64,000 nucleotides of DNA from Elymus sibiricus (taxonomy: Eukaryota > Streptophyta > Magnoliopsida > Poales > Poaceae). A program made the translations under genes and the position numbers. The notes beneath the pieces were generated by a model that was given only the letters and a program-made list of their open reading frames with translations, did not search any database and was not told the origin of the DNA. The stretch is from assembly GCA_039707655.1 (NCBI GenBank), contig CM077666.1:298804166-298868165 (forward strand). The letters run 5' to 3'. This document shows, in pieces, positions 21,119 to 33,195 of the stretch; position 1 is the first letter of the stretch; each line of letters starts with the position of its first letter.

Positions 21119-21770
21119 ATTATGGATGGCTTGAAGAGCCGTTCGAGGAAGGTGTTTTCTGGTACCTTATCCTGTTTGGCGCCCATTCGAGCTAGCATAT
21201 CGGCGGCCTGGTTGCTGTCACGGGGAATATGATGAAATTCAAGCCCCTTGAACCTGGCCAAGATTTTTAGGACTGCGTTCCGGTAGGATGTCATTTTTGG
21301 GTCCTTTGCATCAAACTCGCCATTTACTTGGGAGATGGTGAGGTTGGAATCTCCTCGGATCTCGAGGTGTTTAACGCCCATTGAGACTGCTATCCGGAGT
21401 CCGTGTAGAAGGGCTTCGTATTCGGCCGCGTTATTGGAGTCTGTGTACATGATCTGCAGCACGTAGCGGATATTTCGCCTATTGGTTACGTGAGTGCGAC
21501 TCCAGCCCCTAGCCCAGCGAGCATTTTCGAACCGTCGAAGTACATGGTCCAGTGCGAATACGTGCTGTACTCTCTAGGGAGCTTGGCCTCTGTCCATTTA
21601 GCTACGAAGTCTGCCAGCACCTGAGATTTAATAGCTCGGCACGGCTGGTATGTTATTTCGAAGGGTAAGAGCTCTATGGCCCATTTGGCTATGCACCCTG
21701 TAGCATCTCTATTATTAATTATGTCACTTAAAGGGACTTCGGATGCCACGGTGATCGAGTACTCTTGAAA
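21037..21770 (-). pseudogene. RNase H region with second RNase H domain (Tat type)
   Basis: The segment 21749-21486 carries the end of the RT-linked RNase H and YFDGSKMLAGLGAGVALT. The segment 21462-21037 has TDSNNAAEYEALLHGLRIA and FHHIPRDSNQAADMLARMG, a second, plant-like RNase H. A TAA at about 21770, a TAA near 21485 and a one-base shift break the frame. A duplicated RNase H is characteristic of the Tat branch of Ty3/Gypsy elements. Confidence 0.8.
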
Positions 21771-23770
21771 TTAGTGCCGAAGTTTTTGTGATGCCATAAA
21801 GACGGCATAGGCTATCTTCTGATAGTGCGGGTAGCGCGTTTTACACGAGGTTAAGACCTCGGAAACATAATAGACTGGTTTTTGGACCTGGAACTTGTGG
21901 CCCTCCATGTCTCGTTCGACCATCAGCACTGCACTGACCACTTGGTTGGTGGCCGAGATGTACAATATCATCGGCTCACCTATGCCTGGCGCAGCTAAGA
22001 TGGGGTTTGTGGCGAGGAGGGATTTGATGTCTTCCAGGGCGGCTGCTGCCTCGTCAGTCCATTTAAAATTCTTGGTCTGCTTGAGTAGCCTATAAAGGGG
22101 TAAAGCTTTTTCCCCAAGTCTTGAGATAAAGCGACTTAGAGCGGCCACGCAGCCCGCTAGCTTCTGAACATGCTTGAGCTCGGTTGGCGCCTCTAGTCGG
22201 GCCAGGGCTCGTATTTTTGCCGGATTGGCCTCGATTCCTTGGCTAGACACGATAAAGCCGAGTAGTTTGCCCACGGGTACGCCGAAAACGCACTTTTCCA
22301 GGTTGAGTTTGATCTGGTACTCCCACAGGCTGTTAAACGTGTCGCGGAGGTTGTCCACCAACTGTCCGACGTGTTTAGTTTTGACTACAACATCGTCGAC
22401 GTAGGCCTCGATGGTTTTTTCGATGTGTTTTTCCAAGCATGTTTGGATCATGCGCTGGTATGTTGCCCCGGTGTTTTTCAGCCCGAAAGGTATCGTATTG
22501 AAGCAAAATGGCCCGTAGGGCATAATGAAGGCGGTTGCGGCTTGATCGGAATCTTTCATCTTTATCTAATGATACCCTGAGTAGGCGTCCAGGAAGCACA
22601 ATGAATCGTGCCCGGCGGTGGCATCCACAATCTGATCGATGCGTGGTAGTGGGAAGGGGTCTTTGGGGCAAGCCTTGTTAAGGTCTTTAAAATCGACACA
22701 CAGGCGCCAGGACTTATCCTTCTTGGGTACCATGACTAGATTGGCGAGCCACTTGGGGTGCTTTATGTCTCTTATGAATCCGGCCTCGAGAAGTTTAACC
22801 AGTTCTTCACGCATTGCTTGACGCTTGGGTTTAGAGAAGCGCCGAAGTGCTTGCTTGACAGGCTTGTAGCCCTTTACGATGTTCAAGCTGTGTTCGGCGA
22901 GTCTATGTGGTATCCCTGGCATATCTGTGGGATGCCAGGCGAATATATCCCAGTTTTCTCTAAGGAAGTTGCGTAAGGCCTCGTCAATCTCTAGCTCAAG
23001 ATTTGCCCCGATTGATGTCGTCTTGGCCGGGTCGGTGGGGTGCACCTGAAATTTGATTATGTCATCAGCCGGCTTGAATGAGGTCGACGTCGGCCGTTTG
23101 TCGTGGATGACATCATCTCGGTCGACTTCGGCTCGCAATGTTGTTAATTCCTCGGCCGCGAGGGCTTCGGATAAGGACTCTAGGGCTAGCGATGCCATCT
23201 TGTTTTCGGCCCTTAGCACCCTGTCGGGGTTGCTCGCGATTGTAATGATCCCGTTGGGGCCCGGCATTTTGAGCTTCATGTAGCCATAGTGTGGAATTGC
23301 TTGAAATTTTGAGAAAGCGTCTCGTCCCAGGAGGGCATGATAGCCACTTTTAAAGGGAAAGATATGGAACGCTATTTCTTCGGATCGGTAGTTGTCAGGT
23401 GTTCCAAAGACCACATCCAAGGTGATTTTCCCACTACAACGTGCTTCACGTCTGGGTATTATACCTTTAAAGGTGGTACAACTCCGTTCGATGCACAATT
23501 TATCGATTTGCATCTTGTCCAGAGTATCTTCATATATTAAGTTTAAACTACTACCCCCGTCCATGAGCACCTTCCGAAGATGACATCTGCTCACGATTGG
23601 GTCAAGGACCAGTGTGGCAGGGCACCTGCTCGGGGCGGACCTCGGTTGATCTTTATGATCAAAGGTGATCGGCGTGTCTATCCACGCGCCCCGGACGGCT
23701 ACCTCCCAGATTGAATTGACTTCCCGGAGAGCCCGCTTCCTCTAGTTATTGGACGTGAAGGTTTTGTAGA
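21771..23770 (-). pseudogene. Protease and reverse transcriptase of the Fatima-like element
   Basis: The first part (to 22566) has the aspartic protease motif LMDGGSSLNLIYEDT, then FKSGYHALLGRDAF, then the RT start with WRLCVDFKDLNKACPKDPFP. A TAG near 22566 interrupts SGYH-IKMKDSD, where Gln is usual. RT continues with FGLKNTGATYQRM and the catalytic YVDDVVVK, followed by the connection to RNase H. These enzymes process the polyprotein and copy element RNA. Confidence 0.85.
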
Positions 23771-24095
23771 TCATTAGAACTTTGTCATCGCCTGATAGCT
23801 CCTCTGAATGCCTAGGCGTGGCAGTGAGGAGGGCTAGGCCTCCCTTAGCTACTTGCCTCATCACCCAGCAGTCACGAAGGCTGTGAGTTGGGCTGGTGTT
23901 CAGCAGAACGGAGTGGATCGGGCATGGCTTATCTAGGAGGCCATCAAGGGTGGTCCTAGATCAGTCCGCGGTTTTCCTCTTTTTCCGAGGTCACGCGACT
24001 GTCATGCGTTGATCATGGGGCTCATGATGCGGCGTGATCTTGTCACGTTTCAAGTGGTTGCCATAGATCGAATCTGTTCGTTCTTCCTGGGCCAG
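23771..24095 (-). other. Gag-protease linker of the Fatima-like element
   Basis: Broken frames and no clear domain. It probably represents the end of gag and the spacer before the protease. A short deletion is likely, since no CCHC zinc knuckle can be read. Confidence 0.4.
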
Positions 24096-24695
24096 TCAGG
24101 CGTCCTCGCTGGCGCAAAATTTCGACACCAGATCGGATAGTTCGGAGAGTGTTTGGACACAACGGCGGGTGAGAGCATTCGAAACGCCCTTATCTCTACA
24201 GCCGCGCTGAAAGGCTGCTATGATCCCTGAGTTCCGGTAATCCGGTATGTCGTCTGTGACAGACGAGAACCTGGCCCAGAAGTGCCTGATCGACTCGTCA
24301 GGTAGTTGTCGCACGTAGGCTAGATCCCAAACATCGGATGGGCCCAATTTGTCGGGACAATATTCAATGTGGGAGGTGTTCGGAAAAGCAGCTTCGACCT
24401 CCATAGGCCGAGGGCTTGAAGCCCCGACGTTTTTGTTTGGCGAGGGACATGTAACTGCCGGAGAGGCCGAGGAGATAGGAGGATCAGACTTGTCGGTTGT
24501 CTCTAGCCAGCCGCTGTCGGAATCGCTCTCCAGAAAGTACCTCAGCTCTTCGCCCTTTACAGGAGCTACGGCCGGGGTGCAAAGATTGTCAGAGATCGTT
24601 CCCTGCTCGTAAAGGAGAGGGCGCGATCTGGCGATGGGGGTTTCAGGCACATAAACAATGCCTTGGGGGTTAGAGTCGTTGACCGACGATCCCAT
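24096..24695 (-). pseudogene. Gag of the Fatima-like element, internally deleted
   Basis: The ORF of 199 codons has an acidic, Ser/Pro-rich N-terminus and ends in the typical gag block VRQLPDESIRHFWARF followed by FQRGCRDKG. The middle, where the first half of the capsid domain should be, is missing compared with gag of the second element (41646-43895), so it is probably shortened by deletion. It lies just inside the primer-binding site and 5' LTR. Confidence 0.7.
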
Positions 24696-24741
24696 CGATC
24701 CTTTGCTGATCTCACAGTGAAACTCTCAATGAAAGCACCAG

Positions 24742-25232
24742 TGTCAGTGTAAAAACCGGCTAACCTCGGGGTAGGGGGTCCCGAGCTGTGCATCTCGGAT
24801 CAATGGTAACAGGGACGAAGGAGACGGTGTTTACCCAGGTTCGGGCCCTCTCGAGGAGGTAATACCCTATGTCCTGCTTTGATTATATTGATGATGAAGT
24901 ATCGAGTACAAGCTTGATCTACCTCGAGATCGTAAGGAGAAGTCTAACCCTAGGGCTAGGTGGATGGTAATTGTGATTCTGTATCCACTACATGCTAAAC
25001 CCTCTGGCTTATATACACACCAGGTAGGGCATCTAGGGTTACATAGGCAGTATCTAGGGATGCGTATGGAGGCGGCAGGAGATGTCTTGGGGTATACTCC
25101 AAGTCTTTGGCAGATGCAATCTTGATCACGTCATGGCTTCCGGAGTCCACCTGATTGAAAACGAGGGCCTTCGGGCCCAACCCGAGGACTATGGGCGACT
25201 AGGTTAGGACCCCCTAGTCCAGGACACTATTA
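24742..25232 (-). repeat. 5' LTR of the Fatima-like element
   Basis: On the plus strand TGTCAGTG...CACTATTA. The terminal CGTCA expected from the other LTR family members has become TATTA, three transitions, so the real end is 25232; the target duplication ATGAT (25233-25237) confirms this. A TATA-like element reads on the minus strand from about 25015. Compared with 7910-8401 I count roughly 30 differences and one indel by eye. Confidence 0.85.
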
Positions 25233-25237
25233 ATGAT

Positions 25238-26015
25238 GATTGTTGTTCTTATGTGTGAGTAGACCCCTAGTTCTCGGGGATATGGATGAACCTTGGTATG
25301 TGTAGGATCTGAAATGTTTATTATGGATATGAGATCCTCCGTTGAATGCTTAGTTTAATAACTTTGTGAATGTTGTGAAGGGGCCCCGCTCAGCATTTGT
25401 GCCTATATTGGCCACGAAGTATATCACTGTCTTTGCATAGGTTTAGGATGTGGAGGTAATTTGAGGTGACAGTAAAAGCCTATTGCTCCTAACCTTTACA
25501 AGTGACCGGGGATTTACGGAGAACCCTTAGTGAGGCCGCGTCCATGGGGAAACCCTTAATTATCATGAGTTGTAACCCACAGGGGGAGACTATGATGGCG
25601 GCCTGTGTGGCACGAAGTCTACCATGAGTAGAACGTGTTCTGTACCCGGCTCCGCCCAGCGTAAATGTCAACAGTGGCTCAAGTATCCTTTCCATGCTAT
25701 GCTTATGCATAGTAGTACTAGAAACATACCAATGGGGATTCCAGACTCCCTGAGAACGCCTTTTTAATTCTGTTGTCTCACTATTATTTACCATCCCTGT
25801 CTTGTATTTACTTTTATGTTATTCAGTTACAAGTCACCATTTTACTCAATCCTTATTTAAATCCGCCCTAACTCTGCTTCAAGTCTACAATTATTTGCAG
25901 GCACAAAGTTACATAATTCTCTACAAGGGGCAAAAGCCTGATTCCTGTGCTCCCTGTGGGATCGATACTCTTACTTCAAAAAGGCTACAACTAAACCTTG
26001 TGCACTTGCAGGCTA
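25238..26015 (+). repeat. Right part of the split Athila-type LTR
   Basis: Continues the sequence of 7285-7909. It is non-coding, with motifs GTGTGAGTAGACCCCTAG (about 25252) and GTGGGATCGATACTCTTAC (about 25957) typical of the distal half of Triticeae Athila LTRs. The right boundary, before the Copia LTR remnant, is approximate. Confidence 0.5.
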
Positions 26016-26184
26016 TCACTCACCTAGTTGCATATCTAGACAACCTATTTGTTGCTAAACCTAATTTGTTAAGAAAAGCTAAAAATTGGTAGTTGCCTTT
26101 TCACCCCCTCTAGTCAACCATATCGATCCTTTCAATTGGTATCAGAACCTCGTCTCTTTTTAAGGGCTTAACCACCTAAAGAGT

Positions 26185-28735
26185 ATGGTTGACAACGGGC
26201 CAAGGGATGGAGAGTTACCCGTGGCCGAGGGAGTGACCACGGTCTCTCGTGTGGAATTAAATGAGGCTATTGCCTCACTTAAAACCTCCGTGACGACCAA
26301 GGTCAAATCCTTGCTTAAAGATTCCCTTGATGGTCTCAAACTTTCTACCGATCCGTTGCAAGTGGTTAACCCCACCAATTAGGAGTCGGATGCCAACTCC
26401 GATAAGGAGGGGGCTAGTAGTGATAAGCCTACTTTGCCTCAAGCAAAGAATGGGACGGGCATCCATGCCGCGGTTGCCCCTCCCCCGGTCTATGGAGGAC
26501 CGGTACCTTCACCGCATATTAATACTCATGGTCCTCCTCCTAAGCTTGACTTGAATAACTTTCTTGATTGGGTTTTTCGTATCAAGTCTCATTTGAATCA
26601 TAGCTCAACACATCTTTGGAGAGTCATTGAGCAAGGCTTCTACCCGCATGATCCAAACAACATGACACCAAGAGAAGAAGTGGACAATCAACTTAACCAT
26701 TCCGCATTGTTCATTCTTCAAGCGGCAATGCCGCTGGAAGAACTCTCTCATTTGCAGCCATTCACCCATGCCAAGGATGCTTGGGAGCACATCATCTCTT
26801 TGTACAAGGGAAGCTCAAGAATTCAAAGGTCCAACTTTGAGGTCATACTTGATGAGGCCGATGAGTTCGTGATGAAAGATGATGAAGATCCTCGTGAGCT
26901 ATACCAGAGATTGACTACTCCCGCGGTCTCACTCCGAGATCATGGGAGCAAGGATACGGATGACACATGGGTCAAGCACAAGTTCCTAAAAGCCATCATG
27001 CCATTCAACAAGAGCATGTCTTCCGTGATCTGTCAAAGACCGGACTTCCACACCTTGTCCTCAAGTGAAGTGTTGGATGAATTCATTGCAATGAACATTT
27101 TGAACAAGACCGCCGACAACGCTCTAGCTCGTGTCCAATGGTCAAAGAAGGCCAACCTTGCTTTGAAGGCCAAGGCCATTCCGGAAGAAGAAGAAGAAGA
27201 GGAAGAAGAGGAGTGTTGCCCCGAAGACACCAAATATGCTTACCACGAGCACATGGCTCTTGCGTCAAGGCAATTTTGGGGCAACAAGAGAAACTGAAGG
27301 CCCAATTTCTCCAAGAACAACTCAAGTGGTTCCAAGGGCAAGCAACGTGTGAGAACTTGCTACAATTGTGGCAATGTGAGTCATTTTGTGGTGGATTGCC
27401 CTTACGAGAAGAGGGAAGACAATGGTGGCAAGCTCATCCACAAAGACAAGGCCAAGTCCTTCCCCAACAAGAACAACTTTACTAAGAAGATACCACAAAA
27501 GGGGTTGGTGGCGCAAGAAGAGTACAACTCCAATGATGATGATGATGATGATGCAAGTGGTGAAGGGTTTGCAACGGCCACCGTGGCCATTGCCACCTCT
27601 TCCCCAACCTCGGTGTCACTCTTCGACGCCCCCAATGAGAACCTCATCCCCAAGTGCCTCATGGCAAGAGGCATCAACAAGGTAACCTCCAACATCAAAA
27701 CTTCCTTCACTACTCATCCTCCTTGGCCAGATTGTGTGGATGAAAATGAGGAGGTTAAGGTGGATGAGAATGAGTTCGACAAGTTCTTGGGTAAGCTCAA
27801 AGGTGAGACCAAGAAGCACTTTGTTGCTCTCTTGGAACAACTTGGTGAGGCCAATGATATCATTGAGTCTCACGAAGAGACGATCACTAACTTGGAAGAT
27901 CATAGTCGCGGCTATGCCGATGAGATTGCGGATCTTTCCATTGCTCTTGAGGAAGAGCAAGGTCTTCGTTCGGCTCTTGAGGAGTCGCAAAACGTTGATG
28001 TCGCTAAATTAAAGAAAGATCATGATCATGCTCAAGTTCTTGCTCATGTGCTTAAATCCAAGAATGTTGAGCTTGGAGTTGGCCATGCTAGACTCAAAGA
28101 GGAGTTTGAGCTACTTGACAAGGCTCACAAGGCCTTGAAAAGTGCACACGCTACACTCAAGGAGTCTCATGATCAACTCCAAGTGAAAATCACTAAGGAG
28201 ATAGCCACATGTCCTCCTTTTGTGCTAATTGATAATGCTCATGCTACTAACCCTTGTTGTGAGCATATTCACCTTGTGGAGGAGAATGCCAAGTTTAAGG
28301 AGCAAATTGAGAAGGGCCTTGTGAGTTGCATACAAGGCGAGAAGAATCTCAATGAACTTTTGAGCAATTAAAAGGAAGTTGTGGCTAAGGAGGGACTTGG
28401 GTTTGCACCCATGTCAAAGAAGAAGAAGAAGAAAAGCAAAACCAAGAAACCTCTTCCTCTCAAAGAGGTATTTGTCAAGGAGGGAGAGGGTGCTCACAAG
28501 GATAAGAAGGACAAGGTGGTGGGTGGTGATGCCAAGAAGGGCAAAACCACTCCTCCCAACAAAGCCGGCAATTTTAACCCCTCTTATGTTTTATGCCATG
28601 CTAGTGATGGGCATGTTTATGCCAAATTTGTTGGTTCTTCTTATGAATACATTGAATGGTCTATTTGGGTTCCTAAGACCCTTGTTACTAACATCAAAGG
28701 ACCCATTCAAAAATGGGTACCTAAAACCAAGCATT
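26185..28735 (+). pseudogene. Copia gag: UBN2-like capsid, zinc knuckle, coiled coil
   Basis: The frame has in-frame stops (TAG about 26380 with a local frame change, TGA 27295, TAA 28369) but otherwise continues from 26434. It shows LDLNNFLDWVFRIKSHL and the capsid region, an Glu-rich run, CYNCGNVSHFVVDC (CX2CX4HX4C, about 27358-27399), an Asp run encoded by GAT repeats (27533-27556) and a long charged coiled coil (27760-28340). The tail is Lys-rich and ends near 28735. Gag would package element RNA. Confidence 0.8.
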
Positions 28736-28747
28736 GATCTTATGTAG

Positions 28748-30456
28748 GAGTTTGCTTCCGGTGGGGGATCATGGTTGCTCGATAGTGGAGCAACAAATCA
28801 TATGACCGGGAGCAAGGACATGGTGGTGGACGTGCAACCAAGCCCATCTATACCCACTCATGTCCAATTCGGTGATGCTTCAACATCTAAGGTATTGGGT
28901 CTTGGCAAGGTTGTGATTTCTCATGATTTATCAATTGAGAAGGTCATGCATGTTGAGACCCTTGCATACAATTTACTTTCCGTTCGTCAACTTGCACTCA
29001 TGGGCTTTGCCACATTCTTTGATCTTGATACCATGGCCCTTTTGTGGAGCAAGACTCTTAAAGTAGCCTTTGTTGGGCATGTCGAGAACAGTCTCTATGT
29101 GGTTAACTTCTCGGAGCGACCCACTAAGACCGCTACTTGCCTAATGGCTAAAGTTGACGTGGGGTGGCTTTGGCATCGCCATTTAGCCCACATGAATACG
29201 AGATCTTTGCAAAGTCTCCTCGAGGGGGACCATGTTCGTGGACTAACAAATGTTAGTTTTGCTAAAGATCGTGCTTGCAGTGCTTGTATCGAAGGAAAGA
29301 TACATGAAACGGTCACCGACCCACGACTATTATCTACTCCAAGAGGCCCTTGGAGCTCCCTCACATGGATCTCTTCGGTCCTCCGTCATTTGATAGTTTT
29401 GGGGGAAGAAAGTATTGCTTGGTGATTGTGGATGATTATTCAAGATACACATGGGTATATTTCTTCAAGAGGAAGAGCGAGACCCAACAAACCGTCATCG
29501 ACTTTGCAAATGAAGCTCAACGTCAACATGATGCAAAGATATTGATGATTAGAAGTGACAACGACACCGAGTTCAAGAACTACACCTTGAATGAGTTTCT
29601 TAGTGATGAGGGGATCAAACATCAATACTCCGCACCATATACCCCTCAACAAAATGGTGTTGCGGAGAGGAAGAACTAGACATTGATGGACACGGCAAGG
29701 ACCATGATGGCGGAATTAAAGTCTCCGTACAACTTTTGGGCTGAAGCCATCAACACCGCATGTCATGCATCTAATCGGCTCTACCTCCGCAAAGGCTTGA
29801 ACAAGACTCCATATGAGATACTTACCGACAACAAGCCCAACCTCAAGTACTTTCGGGTGTTCGGTTGTAAGTGTTTCATTCTCAAGAAAGGTGTTTGTTT
29901 GTCTAAATTCGAACCTAGAGCTCAAGAGGGCATATTTGTTGGTTATGCTACAAACTCTCATGCTTACCGTGTCCTCAACAAGTCCAATGGACTCATTGAG
30001 GAGACGTGTAACGTGGAGTCTGATGAAAATAATGGCTCCCAAATGGAGCAAAGTGGTCTTTGTGATGTAGGTGATGAAATTCCTCCCCAAGCCATAAGAA
30101 GAATGGGGATTGGTCAAATCCTTCCCATTGAGGAACCCCTTGTGGCCGAAGGAGAAGGACAATGTTCTGCGCAAGTGGAACCATCACCAACACTTGACCC
30201 ACACGCTTCTGAAGAACAAAGTGAAGACCCTAACCAAGTGAACAAGATCAAGGGCAAGATCAACCCCATGATGATTGTGATGCACCAAGAGATGCCCAAC
30301 ATCAAGTTCATGACTCCGAGCAAGCTCAAGACGGCGCTCAAGATAATCAAGATAGTGATCCTCAAATGCCTATTGAGGAGCTATTGGAGCGTCGTGCCGC
30401 CCAGATTGCTTCTAAACTCAAACACCAAGGACATGTCATGGAGAATGTTTATGTAA
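28748..30456 (+). pseudogene. Copia protease and integrase, frameshifted
   Basis: Protease motif WLLDSGATNHMTG at about 28778, GAG-pre-integrase motif LWHRHLAHMNTRSLQSLL, a frameshift near 29340, then the integrase core with HMDLFGP, VDDYSRYTWV and IRSDNDTEF, and TPQQNGVAERKN followed by a TAG (29677). The C-terminal part has YEILTDNKPNLKYFRVFGC. The frame moves again near 30250. The genes are recognisable throughout but cannot yield a functional polyprotein. Confidence 0.85.
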
Positions 30457-32068
30457 GCTTAAAGAAGGGGGTAACCACTCGTAGACAATTATCACACTTT
30501 TGTGAGCATCACGCGTTTGTTTCTTGTGCTGAACCCCAAAAGGTACATGAGGCGCTCGAGGACACGATTGGCTTGAAGCCATGCGTGATGAACTCAACAA
30601 CTTCGAGTGCAACAAGGTGTGGCAATTGGTGCCAAGGCCAAAGGAGAACCACAATGTCATTGGAACCAAATGGATTTTCAAGAACAAGCAAGATGCGAAC
30701 GGTGTTGTTGTTCGAAACAAGGCAAGATTGGTAGCTCAAGGCTACTCCCAAGTCGAGGGTATCGACTATGATGAAACCTTTGCCCCTGCTGCTCGCCTTG
30801 AATCTATTCGCATGTTGCTTGCATATGCATCTCATCATGACTTTAAGTTGTAACAAATGGATGTGAAAAGTGCATTTCTTAATGGTCCTCTTAATGAGTT
30901 GGTATATGTCAAACAACCCCCGGGGTTCGAGGATCCCAAGTTCCCCAATCATGTATACAAGCTCAACAAGGCACTCTATGGCCTTAAACAAGCCCCACGT
31001 GCGTGGTATGAGCACCTTACTGAGTTGTTGCAAGACCATGGGTTTGAAATTGGGAAAATCGATCCCACTCTTTTTACTAAGAGGGTTAAAGGGGATTTGT
31101 TCATATGCCAACTATATGTTGATGATATTATCTTTGGTTCTCCTAACAAAGCTTTCAATGATGAGTTTGCCACACTCATGACCGAGAAGTTTGAGATGTC
31201 CATGATGGGAGAGTTGAAGTTCTTTCTCGGGTTCGAAGTCAAGCAAAGAAGAGAAGGGACCTTCATAAAGCAAGCCAAATATACCCAAGACATGCTCAAG
31301 AGATTCAAGTTGGATGATGTCAAGCCGGCCAAGACTCCAAAGCCCACCAAGTGCCAACTTGACATTGATCCCAATGGTAAAGCGGTGGATCAAAAGGTAT
31401 ATCACTCCATGATTGGATCCTTGCTTTATCTTTGTGCCTCTAGGTGGGATATCATGTTGAGTGTGGGAATGTGTGCAAGGTTTCAAGCTGCACCTAAGGA
31501 AAGCCACTTTGTGGCGGTCAAGCGAATCTTTCGATATTTGGCTCGTACCGAAAACTTTGGCTTATGATACCCCCAAGGTGCAAGCTTTGATCTCATGGGA
31601 TACTCAGATGCGGATTGGGCGGGAGACCGTGTGGATAGGAAGTCAACTTCCAGAGGGTGCCAATTCCTTGGTCGCTCTTTGGTGAGTTGGTCTTCGAAGA
31701 AGCAAAATTGTGTGTCTCTCTCCACCACCGAGGCCGAGTATGTAGCCGCCGCAAGTTGTTGTGCACAATTGCTATGGATGAGGCAAACTATAAAGGATTA
31801 CGGTGTCACTTGTGACAAAGTGCCTCTTCTATGTGACAATGAAAGTGCGGTCAAGATCTCCTACAATCCGGTGCAACATAGCAAGACGAAGCATATTGAG
31901 ATTCGTCATCATTTCATCCGGGATCACATCAAGCGTGGAGAGATTGATCTTATCTATGTAGGTACACAAGAGCAACTTGCGGATATATTCATGAAGCCTT
32001 TGGATGAAGCAAGATTTCGCGAGTTAAGGCATGAGCTAAATATCATTGATTCGAGCAATGTGGCTTGA
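30457..32068 (+). pseudogene. Copia reverse transcriptase and RNase H
   Basis: RT starts near 30575 with WQLVPRPKENHNVIGTKW, a TAA at 30851 before [13 protein letters not shown], then the catalytic [10 protein letters not shown] (about 31116). It ends with a TGA at 31565 where Trp is expected. RNase H has GYSDADWAGD, STTEAEYVAAASC and KHIEIRHHFIRD, finishing at 32068. Most of the region is in one frame, so only two or three point changes separate it from a complete frame. Confidence 0.85.
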
Positions 32069-32136
32069 AACTAGGCACACCCCACCGCATTCATCATGTT
32101 ATCTTGCCCTAGATGTAGGCATGGACATAGGGGGAG

Positions 32137-32637
32137 TGTTGTTCTCTCAATGAACTCTCCCTCCCCCCATTATGCATAAATAAATCTAAATCTTCCACAT
32201 TAGCCATTTTTGATGGTACTTGTGCTTCAAAGATGAGTTTTGGTCATGGGCCCAAGGTTAAAATCTTCGCGGTGCCAAACCAATTGACTCAAACATAGGT
32301 GGCCTCAGCCACGAGGTGTTTGTTTGAATTGGTTCGATTTGGTTTTATCTAGTCTCTTGGGGCTTTGTTTGTGCTTTGAGTCACTCCAAGTTTGCTCTCT
32401 TCTATTTGCTCTTTTGAACTTGGGGTGTCTCTTCCCATTTGCTGGTCTTTGTGTCTCCAACCCAAGCCTATCCCCATCTACAACCTCTCATATTTGCATT
32501 AGCCACCATCCTTGATCTTCTTGTGGCATGTTCTGTCCCCAGGGTGGTACTACCGCTGGGTCTTGGGCGGTACTACCGCTGCAGCCCACGGTACTACCGC
32601 TGGAGTGGTACTACCAAGCCTCCTACCGCGCAGTAGT
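32137..32637 (+). repeat. Copia 3' LTR, truncated by a CACTA insertion
   Basis: Begins TGTTGTTCTCTC after the GGGGGAG polypurine tract. The last 100 bp contain repeated GGTACTACCGC motifs (at about 32545, 32568, 32590). The LTR is cut at 32638 by CACTAC. Confidence 0.65.
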
Positions 32638-32999
32638 CACTACAAAAAAAAGACACATCCGTGACATTATGGCCCGAATGAAAACTTTTCCTGTCATGGT
32701 TGTGACACTTCTATAACAATAATTGTGATAAAAACACGTATCATCATAGATGTGGTGGGCTCCTACTTCTATGACAAAAAATTATGACAGAAAATGGGCT
32801 TTTCATCCTGGGCGGGCTGGAGACGCACCTGCATGACATTCTTTGGGCCGTCCATGACGTAAAAAATCGTGATAGAAGTCAGGGCGAGGAAATTTTCGGG
32901 GAGTTACCGGTTACGTTGGGTGGTCGGGGCCGATCGATGCAGTGTGGTTTGCGCGTTTCTCTCGTACGCGCGCGCGTGTGCAAGGCGTTCGCTTACTGA

Positions 33000-33195
33000 A
33001 CCCGAGCGATTGATTGATCCCTCGCACTACAACACGTGCTGAACCCGAGCGATCGATCCCACTGCGTACTGAAGCCGAGCGATCCCTTCGCTACTAACTG
33101 AAGCCGAGCGATCCCTTCACTGCTAACTGAACCCGAGTGATCCCTTCGCTACTAACTGAACCCGATCGATCCTTCTCGCTGCTTACTTAAGCTGA
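33000..33195. repeat. Degenerate tandem repeat, CTGAACCCGAGCGATC unit
   Basis: About six copies of CTGAA(C/G)CCGAGCGATC separated by 15-20 bp lie in the CACTA subterminal region. Confidence 0.8.

Larger units (their letters stand above)
7910..25232 (-). mobile_element. Fatima-like Tat-clade Gypsy element, minus strand, with its own nested insertions
   Basis: Two LTRs of about 490 bp (7910-8401 and 24742-25232) flank the element. A perfect 5 bp target duplication ATGAT lies at 7905-7909 and 25233-25237. In minus-strand order it has a primer-binding site next to the 5' LTR (about 24741-24723), gag, protease, RT, two RNase H domains, integrase, then an antisense ORF on the plus strand and the 3' LTR. 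The dual RNase H and the antisense ORF mark the Tat branch (Retand-like). The integrase is interrupted by a long-LTR Gypsy insertion starting at 12707. The family label Fatima is from memory of the LTR sequence. Confidence 0.85.
26016..32637 (+). mobile_element. Sirevirus/Maximus-type Copia element, decayed
   Basis: In order: the last roughly 110 bp of a 5' LTR, a primer-binding site (TTGGTATCAGAACC, 26136), gag with UBN2-like capsid, CCHC knuckle and coiled coil, protease, integrase, RT, RNase H, polypurine tract (GGGGGAG at 32130-32136) and about 500 bp of 3' LTR. Gene order protease-integrase-RT-RNase H defines Copia. The large gag with long coiled-coil tail and the RT sequence suggest the Sirevirus lineage. 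The 3' LTR is cut by a CACTA element at 32638. Confidence 0.85.
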
